A stretch of DNA of 64,000 nt from Corallochytrium limacisporum. Taxonomy: Eukaryota; Opisthokonta. The position numbers were made by a program, and so were the translations under genes. The notes under the pieces were generated by a model that was not told the DNA's origin, searched no databases, and saw only the letters and a program-made list of their open reading frames with translations. The stretch is taken from contig PDIP01000077.1 in assembly GCA_002811645.1 (NCBI GenBank), positions 144,998-208,997 on the forward strand, in the 5' to 3' direction. The number at the start of each line of letters is the position of its first letter. Position 1 is the first letter of the stretch. Of the stretch, positions 46,901-59,027 are shown in pieces.

Positions 46901-49900
46901 GGGACATGCGAGAGAGAAGTGGAGCCGATGACAAAGAATCAGTGAGGGCGAGGATGGCGCATATCAACGGCGCTAGTGTTCCTCAACGGATGCTAATACT
47001 GATGGGCGGTAAGAAATCCCGTAGACGCCCGATATTTACGACCCCGAAGGATGAAGCAGCAGTAGCGGGTCATATGGAGACGGATACAGCACAGCAGAGG
47101 AATGGAGCAGAGAGCGTAGGAACGAATGAGCGGCGAGCGCGCGTCAGGCAACGACACCAACAACAACGCATCACAGACGCACCACACGATTGCCACATCC
47201 CCTTCCTCCACCATGGCAAACAGTTGGCGGAACCCTCACCAAAGGGCCGCGGGTGCTGCTACTAGTGAAACATAGGTGTGACGGTCCTCTACAGTAGGGA
47301 TCTTTGAGACATAGGCACATGCCGCAACGCACGACAGAATCCTACCGCCTTAGAGAAGTATTGGCAGCAGAGTGAGACACCTACACACAATGAGCGGCAC
47401 CACATACATAGCAAGCAAATGACAGCTTGGGAAGACTACAAAACACGACTGGACAAAAGAAGTCAGGGAAGGGGTCTTAGATAACGGAAGGAAGAGCAGG
47501 GAGGGGAGGGGATCGGTTTGCGGAGATATCATACTTAGACAGATAGTGTGAAGGACATGACCGTTGCATATGAACGAGCGCCACTCCCAGTCCTCCACTT
47601 GACGTTCTGTGCATCTTTGGCAAAGATGGTTTCGGTGGTCCGAGCACTGGTGACGACTAAGCCCACAGAGGAAACGAATGAAACCAAAAGGAAACACAGA
47701 GAACAGACAGAGAGAGCCAGCACGCGAGGCGCGCGCCCCTTGTGCCGCTGCGTAGGCGGGATGGCTACAGTATGCCTTACTGCCCGATAGTTTCATCCAT
47801 TTTTCAGTCGACGCTCTCTGGAGACAAATGGAATGTCCGGAGCTCCAGTTCTCGTAGGTCACCGATAGGATCTCCTCCGTCCTCTCCCATCTCCACTTTA
47901 GTGTTGCGGCACAAGACCATGGAAGCCTATCCAATTTTGATCTTGGCGTGTGTCGTCACATCTGTGGACGACCCCTTTTGCTTTGCCACCGCACACGAAT
48001 GGAGACACTTTCTTACTTGCTAAGGGTTCTTTTCTTGGTATTATTGTGAACAATTAACAAGAGTGTGTTGTGCTGTTGTTGGGTTTGGTGTGCGGGTGCA
48101 TGTCTCATTCGTTTCTGTTCGACGTCTATCCTTGCGATGAACCGACAGAGGAACTCAGTAGCAAGCGGCCAATTACTACTCTTATCGTTGGTCGTGCTAA
48201 ACGACGAGGACAACGAAACGAATATGTGCACAAGGCGGGAGCGACCGACCCCTGCGACCGACCACATGGCACAACCTCTTCTTCGCCCTCTTCGGTGTCG
48301 TTGCCGTCCACAAGAATACCCCCTCCGGACCCCCCTTCTGGCTTTCCGCACTTAATTTCCACCATACAAACACATCACGCGACGCGCCCGCCATATTCGC
48401 ACCACCCATTCAATTCCCCCCGTGACACACACACCCGTCTTGGAATTAATTGTTGGACCATGTTTACACTTATTTGCCATCACTTTGATATCTGTGGATG
48501 GTAGTGGACGGTCCTGATTGATAGAAGGTGACTATGAAAAAATAGATTACTCTCCGTTCGTGTCTCCCGCGATTGGGGTGCCGACGTGGCCTGTGTGATT
48601 GTGTATATAAGTCGGATAAGAGTGATAGTATAGTGAACAATAACCATTGTATGTGCATAGCGAAGGTGAATTGGAGGTGGGCAATCTGGGTCAGGGATCT
48701 ATCCCTCTTTAGGGTGTAAACCCACTGTGGCTCTATCTCCAAGTCTCACACACGCCATAACCAAAAAAAGGCCTGCAGCCACATCTTTATTGACTGGTGA
48801 AACTCTGTTCTTTGTCTCTCTCTCGGCTTCCCCATCCACGTAACTTTGCCTTTTTCACCTCTCACCTTGCTCCTTTCGGTTTCTGCATTGTAGCAGTACA
48901 GAAGCTCGATGACTTTCTTTAGTCCGTCTCGAGTGGTGCAGTTCTCTTGTCGTCAAAATTCACCGGTTTCTTGAGACAAATTTAGGTTCCCTTGTCCGAC
49001 CCCACCCCGCCTTTTTTGGCTCTTGCTCTCCTGCTGTGGTTGATGAGTGCGTGAAGTCTTAACCATTTTCGGCTTGCTTCCGCCTTCCCTCCTTTTAATG
49101 ATTTTCATAGCTATGCTTCGAGTGGTGAGCAATTATCTGGGGCGGGCAGAAGGGGAGGGAGGGGGGGGAGGGGAGGGCAGAGGGTTTGGTTTGCTTCCCA
49201 ATGGGCCCCCCACCAGCTCCTTTGTCTTGGACACCGAAACAGACGAAGTTACTGATTGGTGGTAGGTTTGATGTGTCGCCTTCTTTAATCGGTTGCTGTG
49301 AAATTGTGGTCAACAGCGACATCTGCGCGTATTTGCTCCAGCCCACCACCGTCCAGGGGCGTACGTATGCTGTTGACTTGCTAGCCCGAATATTCACGAC
49401 GTACCTAGGACTAACCCTATTCCGTTTTACGTGTTGTTGCCGGCCACATGGAAGAACGCAGCCGCAGTAATCGCCACTAAGTTGCAATAATTGTGTATTA
49501 CTTTAGTATTTGGTGGATACATATTATCAAAACGATGAACGATGGAACCCCCCTGGATGGGGTCCGAGTACTCTCCTGGGTCGGTCTGTTCCATTTGGTG
49601 AATAAGCTTCAAAACAATGGGGTGTCCTGGTGCGCTGTCAAATTCCTTTTGTTGCGCGGCTCATGGCCCCGCACACAGTCGGTAAAAACATCATGATCAT
49701 ACTTCTTTGCCCCTTTTGTATCCTTGGGCCTTCACAATTGTGAAACTAAGGGACGTACGTTGGGCCATGAACGCTAATTTAAATTCTAATACTCCAAGAA
49801 AGATATTCTGACTCTCTTATTGCTAAACAAATATGCCATAGAAAGTAAACGACCTTTATCCAGCCGACATATTCCTCTCGTCTGGGCTGCTGCTTCATAC

Positions 49901-52900
49901 ATTGTGAATGAATACTATCTAGGAGGCCATGTGTCTTTGTTGCAAGGGCTTTCTAGTTGAAATAAATACGTCACCCTACTTAAGTGCTGAGTTGTTCATT
50001 TTTCTCCGCTCACAACAAATAGGCGTTGTATAAAGAGATCTATCCCCAGCACCCTAGGAGATCATTTGCACAGTGTCCCACACTGTGTCAACTTTGACTT
50101 GTTTTGGTCGTATAGGAAGGTGATGCAACAAATGATGATGTTGTGACGATGTCGCCATAGAGTTTCTCGCCAGCCATCCAGTCCCCCCTGCAAACAGGTA
50201 AACAAGTTGCACACAAGCAAAACACAGGTTTTTTTTTCCTGCACTGCCGCATTCTGATCTCACTTCCGTGTGTGGCACCAATTGCAGGATGTCACTCATC
50301 GAAGACCCTTTCTTTGCAGTCTGAGGCAATGACCAAACCGATGACGAAACAGATAACATTCGGTGACCCTTGGTGGTTCTGCGCCTTGAATGCGGCAAAG
50401 CGGTCAGCCGGCAGCAGACATATTCCTCACCATTTTTCCGCCACAGAAACAGCTTGCAGGAGGGGTGGGGGGAGAGACGTAGACTGCCGATGTGTACCGC
50501 TGTACACAATAAAACTACGACTATGAAATGAATGATTGTTGCATCATGGAATTCTGGAACTGATGATGCAATGGAAGACGAGGAATGAGCGATTTTTATA
50601 GATAGTACACACGCACCCCAGGCCATAATCAATCTGTACTAGATGTCTAGTCATCAGCGTCTTAAGTTGTCGGGAACGCGTTAACGGCCTTTGGATATTT
50701 CTGGCAAGCAGCGCTTTGGAAATAGCAAACCGGGCAAAATACACTGGAAGCAAACCACGTCCGAGATTCGATATAGGGCTACTATTTCGAGGACGCGCAA
50801 AGAAAGTGTTTGTTTTGGACATTAGAGGAAACCTTGGACATAACGGAGGCAGAGTCTGACTGGGAAGGACCAATATGAAGAGAAAAAGTAAATAACGGTC
50901 AGTGAACGTCATTAAGATCCTATTCAAAACTAGCCTTGCTTTCTTCAGAACTGAGAACCGTTCTGACCAGAGCCCTGCTCAGGCAATAGTGAATGGTTTT
51001 CATTAATTTCTTTGGTGAATGGCAGCAAACCGGACTTGGAATTTGACATGACTCAGACGCGGGTTCGTAGGCGATCACATGAATGTACTACAACCAACGT
51101 TACAACAAAGTGAACATCATATCTGCAGACAGCGGCTGTAGAGAATTTAGCAGTCTCACAAACTTTTGTTAGAATGTGAAAAAATGCTGCTATCAGCACA
51201 GTAGATGGTGAGCGGACACACCCTTTAGAGTGGGAGCCGTGGACAGGTGCTGCAGTGCAAGTCGTAAGATAAGGCTACCAGCACCACCACCTGTCGGCTG
51301 CCTGTGGAACATCCGCGTTGTACTGTTCTAGGACGTCATTTGGTTCTGATGCGGCACTTCGTGAATACGAGCGCAGTTTGGCAGCGCGTTCTGCAGAGAG
51401 AGGCAACCGCATACGAAGACAGTTGAAGCACAAAGACGAAAGAGAGGTTTACTGTCCGGTGTTGAGGTCTTTTTTGTGATACCAAGCGATGAAACGAAGA
51501 TCGGATGCTTGGGGAAAGGAAGGGATGTCCGACACGGTGACGAACAAAATGAAGATGATGACGAAACCGCACGCACTGTTACCGCATACGACGACAACGC
51601 TTAAAGAAATCCTAACCGGGCACCTAGCATTGGTATTTTTTTGAGACATTGTTCCTTCATCGCCTTGAGCGAGACACTTCCGGTTGGTTTGTGAAGGAGA
51701 ACCAGGATACAAACTTATATTGAACCCACCGGCCCCATGGCAGCTAACAAAATACCCACTTCCGAAGGAGCGGAAGTGTCCGTCTCAGCTATCTTCCCTA
51801 ACTTTACTGATGAGGATTATCGCCTCACGCACGCACGCAGAGGAACTATACCTACCGGACGTGCGCGAGCATCCAAAACACATGGTAAAGAAGGTTCTCG
51901 TCTGTATCGTATACTGGCCGTTCTGGTAGTGTCGGATTTGGAGGATGGGGAACCTGGAAGCGGTGAAGGGTTCCGCTGGTGTCTGTGACGATAAAGCTGA
52001 CGCAATCGATGCACCAAAGAAGGCTGCTAGTATCCAACGAACACACCTCTCACCTCGTCAAAATGACGGCAATTGTTAGAGACGCAGGTGCGAGTGTATA
52101 TTCTCGCTGTAGATTCCATTTACTTCCTAACCAATCACTCACCGCAACCAGATCGGCAGCAACGGTTATTTTACGGTCCTCATACAACCACCCCCGTGGA
52201 CGGCACCCGCGCTCAATTCCCAGCATACTACTGATTGAGCCCATTTTCCAGGTGGGAAACCTGCACTTGGGCCCACCGGACTTGTTGCATGTGTCGTGTC
52301 CGATAGATGCCTGTGGTGTCCTTTGCACGCTTGGCGCAGTTGGGTATGGTCAGAACGGCCGTGTGATAGGTAGAGAAAAGTGAACCCACCGGGAACCAAG
52401 CAGCCCGTGGACCATCTCTGACCATACGCTTCCGGAACAAACTGAAATCGGTCGGATCTAAACAGCTGTCAAAGGTGTAAGCTCCCTTCGGAATGAGAGG
52501 CCGTAATAAATGTATGTATACAGATAGCAAGCGTTCACGTACTGCCGTACCATGTAATTCACTAATTAGCAGCAGTCACCGCTAGCAGGTTTTCTTTTTT
52601 AGTGGCTTTTCTTGTCTGATGCTCGCGGCTGCAAAGAAGAAGACCAATGGAACATCCAACTTCAACATGCATGCATGCTACCTTCCCGAAGTTCAGAGCG
52701 CGAGGAAAGATTGTTGTCATCAAACATCCCAAGTACCTGCCCCCGCACAAAGAGCCAGAACCGGGTCTTCTGACGCGACACTTGTGGACGTCTGCCCTTG
52801 AGAGACATACCCCGAGATTCCGCTCTCGCTCCGGCCTTCGAATTCGTTGTTTTTTGGGCGAATGCTTGGAGATGCTCCTGTATTTTTTCCACCGCTGCTG

Positions 52901-55900
52901 CGCTACCGTTTCTCAGTCTCGATAAGTGGCCTTAACCCCTTCCAAGAAAAGCAGTGAGCTTGCTCGACCGTTCTATCTATGGCTATTGCATTCTGCATTA
53001 TTTCTATATAGGGTGGCCTGCCCCGCGCGGAAAACGGAGGAGGGATCAGACAATGGGTTGTTCAGCGTCTGCAGGGTCCATTGCTCAACAGCTAACTAAA
53101 AGTCTAAGGTTTCCGTGTGACGTTGACGTACTTCGCTACTACCAGGAAGGCATGGACATCCAAGAATCAATGGCGGTCCCTCGCAGGAGGAGGAAGAGGA
53201 CGGCCAGCAATGCTTGGAAGGAGAGGGTGGGGTTGTTGTCCAACGACCTCTCATCATGGTGCTATCTCTTGCCAGTCTGGCCTTACTGGCCGGCACCCCT
53301 GCACTAAGGTTTACATGTTCTAGGATCCAACAGGAACCAGTGATGCCATATAGTGGCTTCATCGAGCTACAGACGTAGATCCAATCATTCCACCATTGTC
53401 TTCAGCTAAGCAAGACCCACACCTATCATCATCGGCTCATCTGTGGCGCGCGCATGAGGGACGGATGCATCTGGTATCCCCAACTCCTACCTAGACACAA
53501 AGAAGGAGGAGACTTCGTCACCTGTTGTATCCACAGTGCATCAAACATCCAACGGCCACCTCACAAACCAGGGTACTCGCCCCGCTGCCCCATCGAACTG
53601 AGACCTTCTACGAGCCGTGCTTTGTGAATCGCCTGCATTTTGCATACTTAGTTGCGACTCGGTCTCTTTGTCTTTTCATCTAACAACATTCCACGAAGTG
53701 TCGCCACCGCGTCACATGCCAAGCCACGCTTCGGTTCGATGTGAATATGGGGATACGTATGCAGGAGCGACGGGAAGGGGCCGTTCCACACGTCGACCGC
53801 GCATCCATGTGCCTGATTCCTGCCATCACAGGCCCATCGCACCATGACCATATACTCACTATCTCGTTGTATACACCATCCGAAGGAACCAAACCTCTCT
53901 CATGAGCAAATCGCGTAGTGCCATGCACATCTGGTTAGCCCTGCATGCGGTGTGCAGCTCCCGTGACTGCAGCGTGTCTCCACTTCACCGTGGAATTGTG
54001 TTGTCATCGCGTCCACTCTATTACTCCGGTCCGCGCGGTGACGTTCGCAGAAACAGATTTGATTCCACTTCGAATATCGGCTTTGTGTGTTCACAACGAA
54101 GCGACGGTTACGTAGAGTGTAATTTCCAGGCATACGCCTTCCCTCGTCCCCAGAATGCAGGCCAAGAAAATACCAACCGCGCCGATGGGATCTTAATATG
54201 TGCTGGGAAAAAAACTCCTGGGTTGTTCTCAGCTGTTGTTCTGTATAGTGAGTCGCTTTCGGATCTTATTCTAAAAACGTGACGTAGAAAATCTTCCATA
54301 CGAAGCACATAATCCTTCGATTCCCACTTGGAAGTGCACTGCGGTCACACGGCCACAGCTCGTCTCGACTCGATGGTGAATCCAAATCGGTACATTTTGT
54401 ACCGACAATGAGTCGTGTCTAGGTTACTCTCGGACGTTTTCTCGCTTAAGCCCTCACTGTGTCCTTAGCGAGGTTGCGCGCTACTTGCGCCCCGCTTGCC
54501 ACACAATGGCATGCATTCCACATCATAGGGCCTTGATGATCAGGACTGACTTCATGTTAACGTCAGCGTATACGTGTTGCTGCATAGGATGATCATACTT
54601 CTCACTCTTCTGTCCACACCGGAGTCAAGATACCGTATGCTACTCCCGCAACCAGCGGGATCGCTTCCATCATCCTATTCAATGAGTCATAGAAGATGTT
54701 GTCGAACCAGTCAGTGAAAATACAAGCATGCAAGTTTTTGGTGTGGTTCTAGGGTGGTCGGCGCATCCATTTCCGCTCTAGATGCGACATCCATGGCTGA
54801 ATATTTTGGTTCTTAGACTTCCATCTTCAGCTGCTATCTTCCTGCCGCCAAGATCTCTCACCCTTCAGTTCACCGACCGAAGATGGCACAGGATAGATTA
54901 TATGATTTTAATCAGATTTGTTTTCCGTTGCCCAACACGAAGCGCATAATAGTATTGGAAAGGCCACCCAATGGGTTAGGTGATCAGTTTATGTGAGAAC
55001 ATTTGAGAACCCTCCCCGCTATGCGCGGGGCGACCGGTCTACCCCAGGGGGTGAATGAATATTTGGTCAACGAAGAAACGTGCAGCGAGTTCAGCAGCTC
55101 ATATAGTGACGGAACTGCGTTCGGACGGGACGAGGTTGACGGAACCGAAACCGTCCGGAAGCGGTGCCTGATCCACGGCTTTACGGGATTTCTTCTTCCA
55201 CGGTGACTCCGTGCTTAATGGTCTTCGTGGACTTTGGCGTCATGCAGCGGCGGCTGGTCTTCCGATTTCTGGGCTGTTACACTTTTCGCAGGACTGCGCA
55301 TAGGCTTGATAGCTGTGATCGCAAACGGCATATCACCCCGTTCTTCCTGCCTGCGCATCGTACGGCTCAGTTCCTCAAGGGTTAAGCAGGAAAGGTCCGT
55401 GCCGACCTGGACATGTCAAAATTTTACTTCTGTCGAGAACTGAGGGACACTTTCCGTTTCTGTGTATAAGATGGTGCATACGACTGATGCCCGTGCAAGT
55501 ACGAGCCTGCATCACCAACAGTACCCCACCGATATCGACCATCCCCAGAGGGAGGAACACAGATATTGGCACTCCAACGATTTCAGCAATGCAGGTAAAG
55601 GACTACGATCCACGTATACAGGATCAACGAGCCACACGAAAGCGAACTAACTGCGACATGGTGTATCAAAATATGAAGCAAATGGAATCGAACACTTCCT
55701 TTTTTTTTTTTGCGCGTTCTGGGCAGAGTATTCTGTCCGGTCCTTTTCCTTACTTTTTCCTCCTGGCTCCGAGAAGCGGATTGAACTTTGGGGGGGGGGG
55801 GGCCGGCGCCAATTGGGAAGTTGTGAGCCAGCCAGGGCCGGTGTAGCTTGCCTGCCAGGTTCCCCGCGTTTTTGAGCAGCCTCTGGTCCCTTGCTCCCAA

Positions 55901-56218
55901 CCCCGGAACCCTCCGCCTGAGAGCCACCGATGGTTGCGCCGGTGGTAGTGGGTTCCGGTCCCCGCTGTTGGTCTGGAGGAGGTACAATGTGTTGCGGTAC
56001 GTGACGTTCTCGTGCTTGGTTCACGGAGGCTCTCCCATTTTCTTGGGTGGAAAGTGAGAAACGACACAGTAACATCTTATCTGGTAATTCTAAGTTGGTA
56101 CTTTATGTTGACCATGGAGCTAACAGCAATTTTTGTGTGTGAGCGGTAAACGTGGACTGGGCAACTGCTGCTATTCTCAGCCATGCACTGGGAGGGATCC
56201 CGTTTGTGAAATCAAATA
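40940..56218. other. 15 kb gene-free region
   Basis: No frame here shows a known domain or sustained protein-like composition; all are below about 195 codons and overlap on several frames. Pyrimidine- or purine-rich islands occur at 41430-41660, 42480-42570, 49130-49200 and 55690-55810 (13-base G run at 55790-55802). The stretch 43800-55000 is of ordinary complexity, poorer in homopolymers, and also lacks recognisable genes, tRNAs or transposon proteins. The muskelin and bZIP promoters lie at its two ends. Confidence 0.55.
41073..41079. promoter_or_regulatory. CRE-like half-site upstream of bZIP
   Basis: TACGTCA (TGACGTA on the gene strand) lies 134 bp before the bZIP ATG. It matches the core bound by CREB/ATF-type bZIP proteins, so self-regulation is possible. 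The motif is short and similar strings occur elsewhere in the window. Confidence 0.25.
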
Positions 56219-58867
56219 ATGGAGTTCGAACAAATAAGCCTCACGGAGGCTTTCAATGGCCTGGATCGGCAACTAGATACAGAGGAAGATGAAAAGTTGA
56301 CATACGAAATTGATTCGTGGTCTAGCCACTCGGCGCAGTACCATCCGCGCAATATTTTAGTGGACCGGCCGGTGGAACAGTCTTCGCGGTGGTCTTCGGC
56401 CAGCACCAGTCAGATTCAATTCGTGCAACTACGGCTGAGCAAGCCTGCTCTAGTACGTAATGTCACTTTCGGTAAGTTTCACAAGCAACACGTGTGTAAT
56501 CTCAAGGAATTCAAAGTCTACGGTGGCCTGACCAAGACCAACATGCGAGAGATGCTGCACCATGGCCTGCGCAATAATGACGTGCCGGAGACATTTCCCC
56601 TGAGGTACTCTGCGGATGGCATTTTCTTTCCGGTAAAGTACATTAAGATTGTGCCACTGATGGCATGGGGAGCCAATTTTAACTACAGCATCTGGTACGT
56701 CGGTCTGAGTGGCGTGCAGCAAGCGGAACTGATGTCCCAGGCCTTCCATATCTTTGACAGTCATCGGGAACGGGAGGCAGTTCGGTTATGTCTCAAGTAT
56801 TTCCGCCAGCGCAACTATATGGAACAGTTTGAGAGCCTTCAGAAGCGGACGAAGGTCATCCTGGAGGCACCGGTGTTGAGCGAGTTGCACAGTAACATTG
56901 TGCGGGAAGGCAACCTGAAGAAGGCAGAAGAGATCTTGGAAACATGTGCGCGGGAAGGTGTGTTTTCAGACTTTATTTCTGAGTCTTCGTATTACCCGCG
57001 GTGGCGTTTGATTACGCCGAACGGGCCAGACGGCGGAGCAGCGCAGCAGGACGCACGACCACGCATGCGTGGTGGGCATCAAATGTGCGTGGATACGATC
57101 AACGAAGTAATCTATCTCTACGGTGGTTGGGACGGTCACGTAGATCTGGCGGATCTGTGGGCGTACAATATTAAGGAGAATGTGTGGACCTGCCTCATGT
57201 ACGACACGGCAGCCAACGGGGGGCCCAGTGCACGGAGTTGTCACAAGATTTGCTTTGATCCACAGCGGCGACGCATATACACACTGGGCCGCTACGTCGA
57301 TGAGGAGGGCCGCAAGTCGGTTTTGGAGAGCGATTTCTTCTACTATGACCTTGACGGTGGCAACTGGGTAAAACTATGCAGCAACACAGCCTCGCGCGGT
57401 GGACCAGAGTTGATGTACGATCATCAGGTGGCCCTCGACCCGTTGACCTCCACCATGTGGATCTTTGGTGGTCGCATCATCCGTAGTGGCCATCACGAGT
57501 GCCCATTCAGCGGTCTGTTCTCGTATCACATTCCCACAGACACCTGGAACACGCACATTGCTGCGAACGGCTCTCCCACAAACATGGACGGATTTGGTGA
57601 CATCAAGGGTCGTGTGGGACACTCCATGCTCTTTGACACCAATGGCCGCCAGCTGCTGATATTTGGCGGCCAACGCCACAAGGAAGTGTTGAGTGACCTC
57701 CACGCTCTCAGTGTGGAGACCCTGGAACATCGTGAAGTCTTCCGCGACTGCAGCCGCAGTGGTGGACCAGACCTGGGTTTGACCCAGCGGGCATCCATTG
57801 ACAACAACCTGCAGGAACTATTTGTAATTACCTCAATCATTCGCGACAAGGCGCAGGGTGGCAGCGGTGCCGGATCTGCACTGGATCCCAACGGCTTCCA
57901 GAGTGCTGGTGGGCGTGCCTCCTCGGTCCCTGGTGGCAGTGGATCCGCGAGCGGCAGTGGCAATGCCAATTCGTCCGGTGGGCGCATAGCAGTGTGGGTG
58001 TATTCACTGCGCCGGGGTCGCTGGACGCGTATTGTGCGCGAAAACAATCAGTCATCACTGCACCGCAGATATGCCGCACAATTAGGGGCCAATGGCTCAG
58101 GCAGCAGTGGTGGCCGCGGTGGCAGTGGCATGCTGGGAGAGCTTGGTGATGGCGGCCGCACGGGCGAAGGCGATTTGGAAGGCGAGACGCGGAGTGGTAC
58201 GGTTACCGGTAGTGCCGGTGTCAGTGGTTCATCGTCGTCGATTGGTGGAACCGTGGGAACACCATTCGGTCCGCCCGAGGAACCTCGACCGCGCCTGGCG
58301 CACCAGGTAATTTTTGACGAGGTTCGGGGCCGGCATTACCTCTTTGGTGGCAATCCGGGTGACCCGGGGGCCCTCCGTCTGCGCCTCGACGACTTTTGGG
58401 AACTGATTTTGCAGCGGCCTACGGAGGATTCCATTATGCGGCAGTGCCGCTTCCTCGTGCGGCGACAGATCTTCAAGGAAATCTGCGAGCAGTCGTCTGT
58501 AGAGGCGCTGCGCTACCTGCAGACATCTCTTGCCGAAGTGGTGGATCACGGCGACAAGGACGAGAGCGCTGAGTTCCGCAGTTTGACTGCACGATTGTTC
58601 CAGCGCTCCACGAAGGCCACGGCTCCGACAACGGCGGCCTCCACGCCGAGTGGGGATGCCATGAGCAGCACACCGCAGAGTAGCACCACGGGTGCGGGAG
58701 AAGGATTGGTCAGCTCGACTTCCGTGGATGACAGCATGGGTGGCCAGGGACCGGAGGGCAGCAACCTCTATACGCAGCGCATGCGCCTGTACGAGGAGTT
58801 GGTTTGCTACTTCCCGAATCACATGAAGCAGCCGCGGGCTAACCTGGTGGATCTGGTCACACTGTAG
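56219..58867 (+). CDS. MKLN1: Muskelin-like discoidin/LisH/kelch protein
   Basis: A complete 882-residue frame. The N-terminal discoidin-like domain (about 12-165) contains YEIDSWSSHSAQYHPRNILVD, LRLSKPALVRNVTFGKFHK and CNLKEFKVYGGL, all typical of muskelin. A LisH/CTLH segment follows at about 183-250 (REREAVRLCLKYFRQRNYMEQF, LHSNIVREGNLKKAEEIL). Kelch repeats span about 281-545 and resume near 685-725 (VIYLYGGWDGHVDLADLWAY, MWIFGGRIIRSG, LLIFGGQRHKEVL). The conserved C-terminal part has DDFWELILQRP and LVRRQIFKEICEQSS. Human muskelin is 735 residues; the excess is two Gly/Ser-rich inserts at about 545-588 and 622-681 and a Thr/Ser-rich stretch near 800-850. Muskelin is a subunit of the CTLH (GID) ubiquitin ligase and acts in the cytoplasm and nucleus. 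It is convergent with malate synthase, 160 bp apart. Confidence 0.95.
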   Translation: MEFEQISLTEAFNGLDRQLDTEEDEKLTYEIDSWSSHSAQYHPRNILVDRPVEQSSRWSSASTSQIQFVQLRLSKPALVRNVTFGKFHKQHVCNLKEFKVYGGLTKTNMREMLHHGLRNNDVPETFPLRYSADGIFFPVKYIKIVPLMAWGANFNYSIWYVGLSGVQQAELMSQAFHIFDSHREREAVRLCLKYFRQRNYMEQFESLQKRTKVILEAPVLSELHSNIVREGNLKKAEEILETCAREGVFSDFISESSYYPRWRLITPNGPDGGAAQQDARPRMRGGHQMCVDTINEVIYLYGGWDGHVDLADLWAYNIKENVWTCLMYDTAANGGPSARSCHKICFDPQRRRIYTLGRYVDEEGRKSVLESDFFYYDLDGGNWVKLCSNTASRGGPELMYDHQVALDPLTSTMWIFGGRIIRSGHHECPFSGLFSYHIPTDTWNTHIAANGSPTNMDGFGDIKGRVGHSMLFDTNGRQLLIFGGQRHKEVLSDLHALSVETLEHREVFRDCSRSGGPDLGLTQRASIDNNLQELFVITSIIRDKAQGGSGAGSALDPNGFQSAGGRASSVPGGSGSASGSGNANSSGGRIAVWVYSLRRGRWTRIVRENNQSSLHRRYAAQLGANGSGSSGGRGGSGMLGELGDGGRTGEGDLEGETRSGTVTGSAGVSGSSSSIGGTVGTPFGPPEEPRPRLAHQVIFDEVRGRHYLFGGNPGDPGALRLRLDDFWELILQRPTEDSIMRQCRFLVRRQIFKEICEQSSVEALRYLQTSLAEVVDHGDKDESAEFRSLTARLFQRSTKATAPTTAASTPSGDAMSSTPQSSTTGAGEGLVSSTSVDDSMGGQGPEGSNLYTQRMRLYEELVCYFPNHMKQPRANLVDLVTL

Positions 58868-59027
58868 TGTGCCGGTACCGTACCGATTGAAAAGCTGACG
58901 GGATTTTCTATGCTGGTTCATCTGAAACTCTCAAATTAAAATAGTTGCAAACGAGTAGGAAAAAGTGAGAAAGGAATGATGATGATGTGGGGTCTGTTTA
59001 ATTTTGTCATGGTTTATCAGATTAAGT
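58868..59027. other. Convergent 3' spacer between muskelin and malate synthase
   Basis: 160 bp shared by two gene ends. An ATTAAA-type signal (about 58936) could serve muskelin. No gene is present. Confidence 0.4.
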
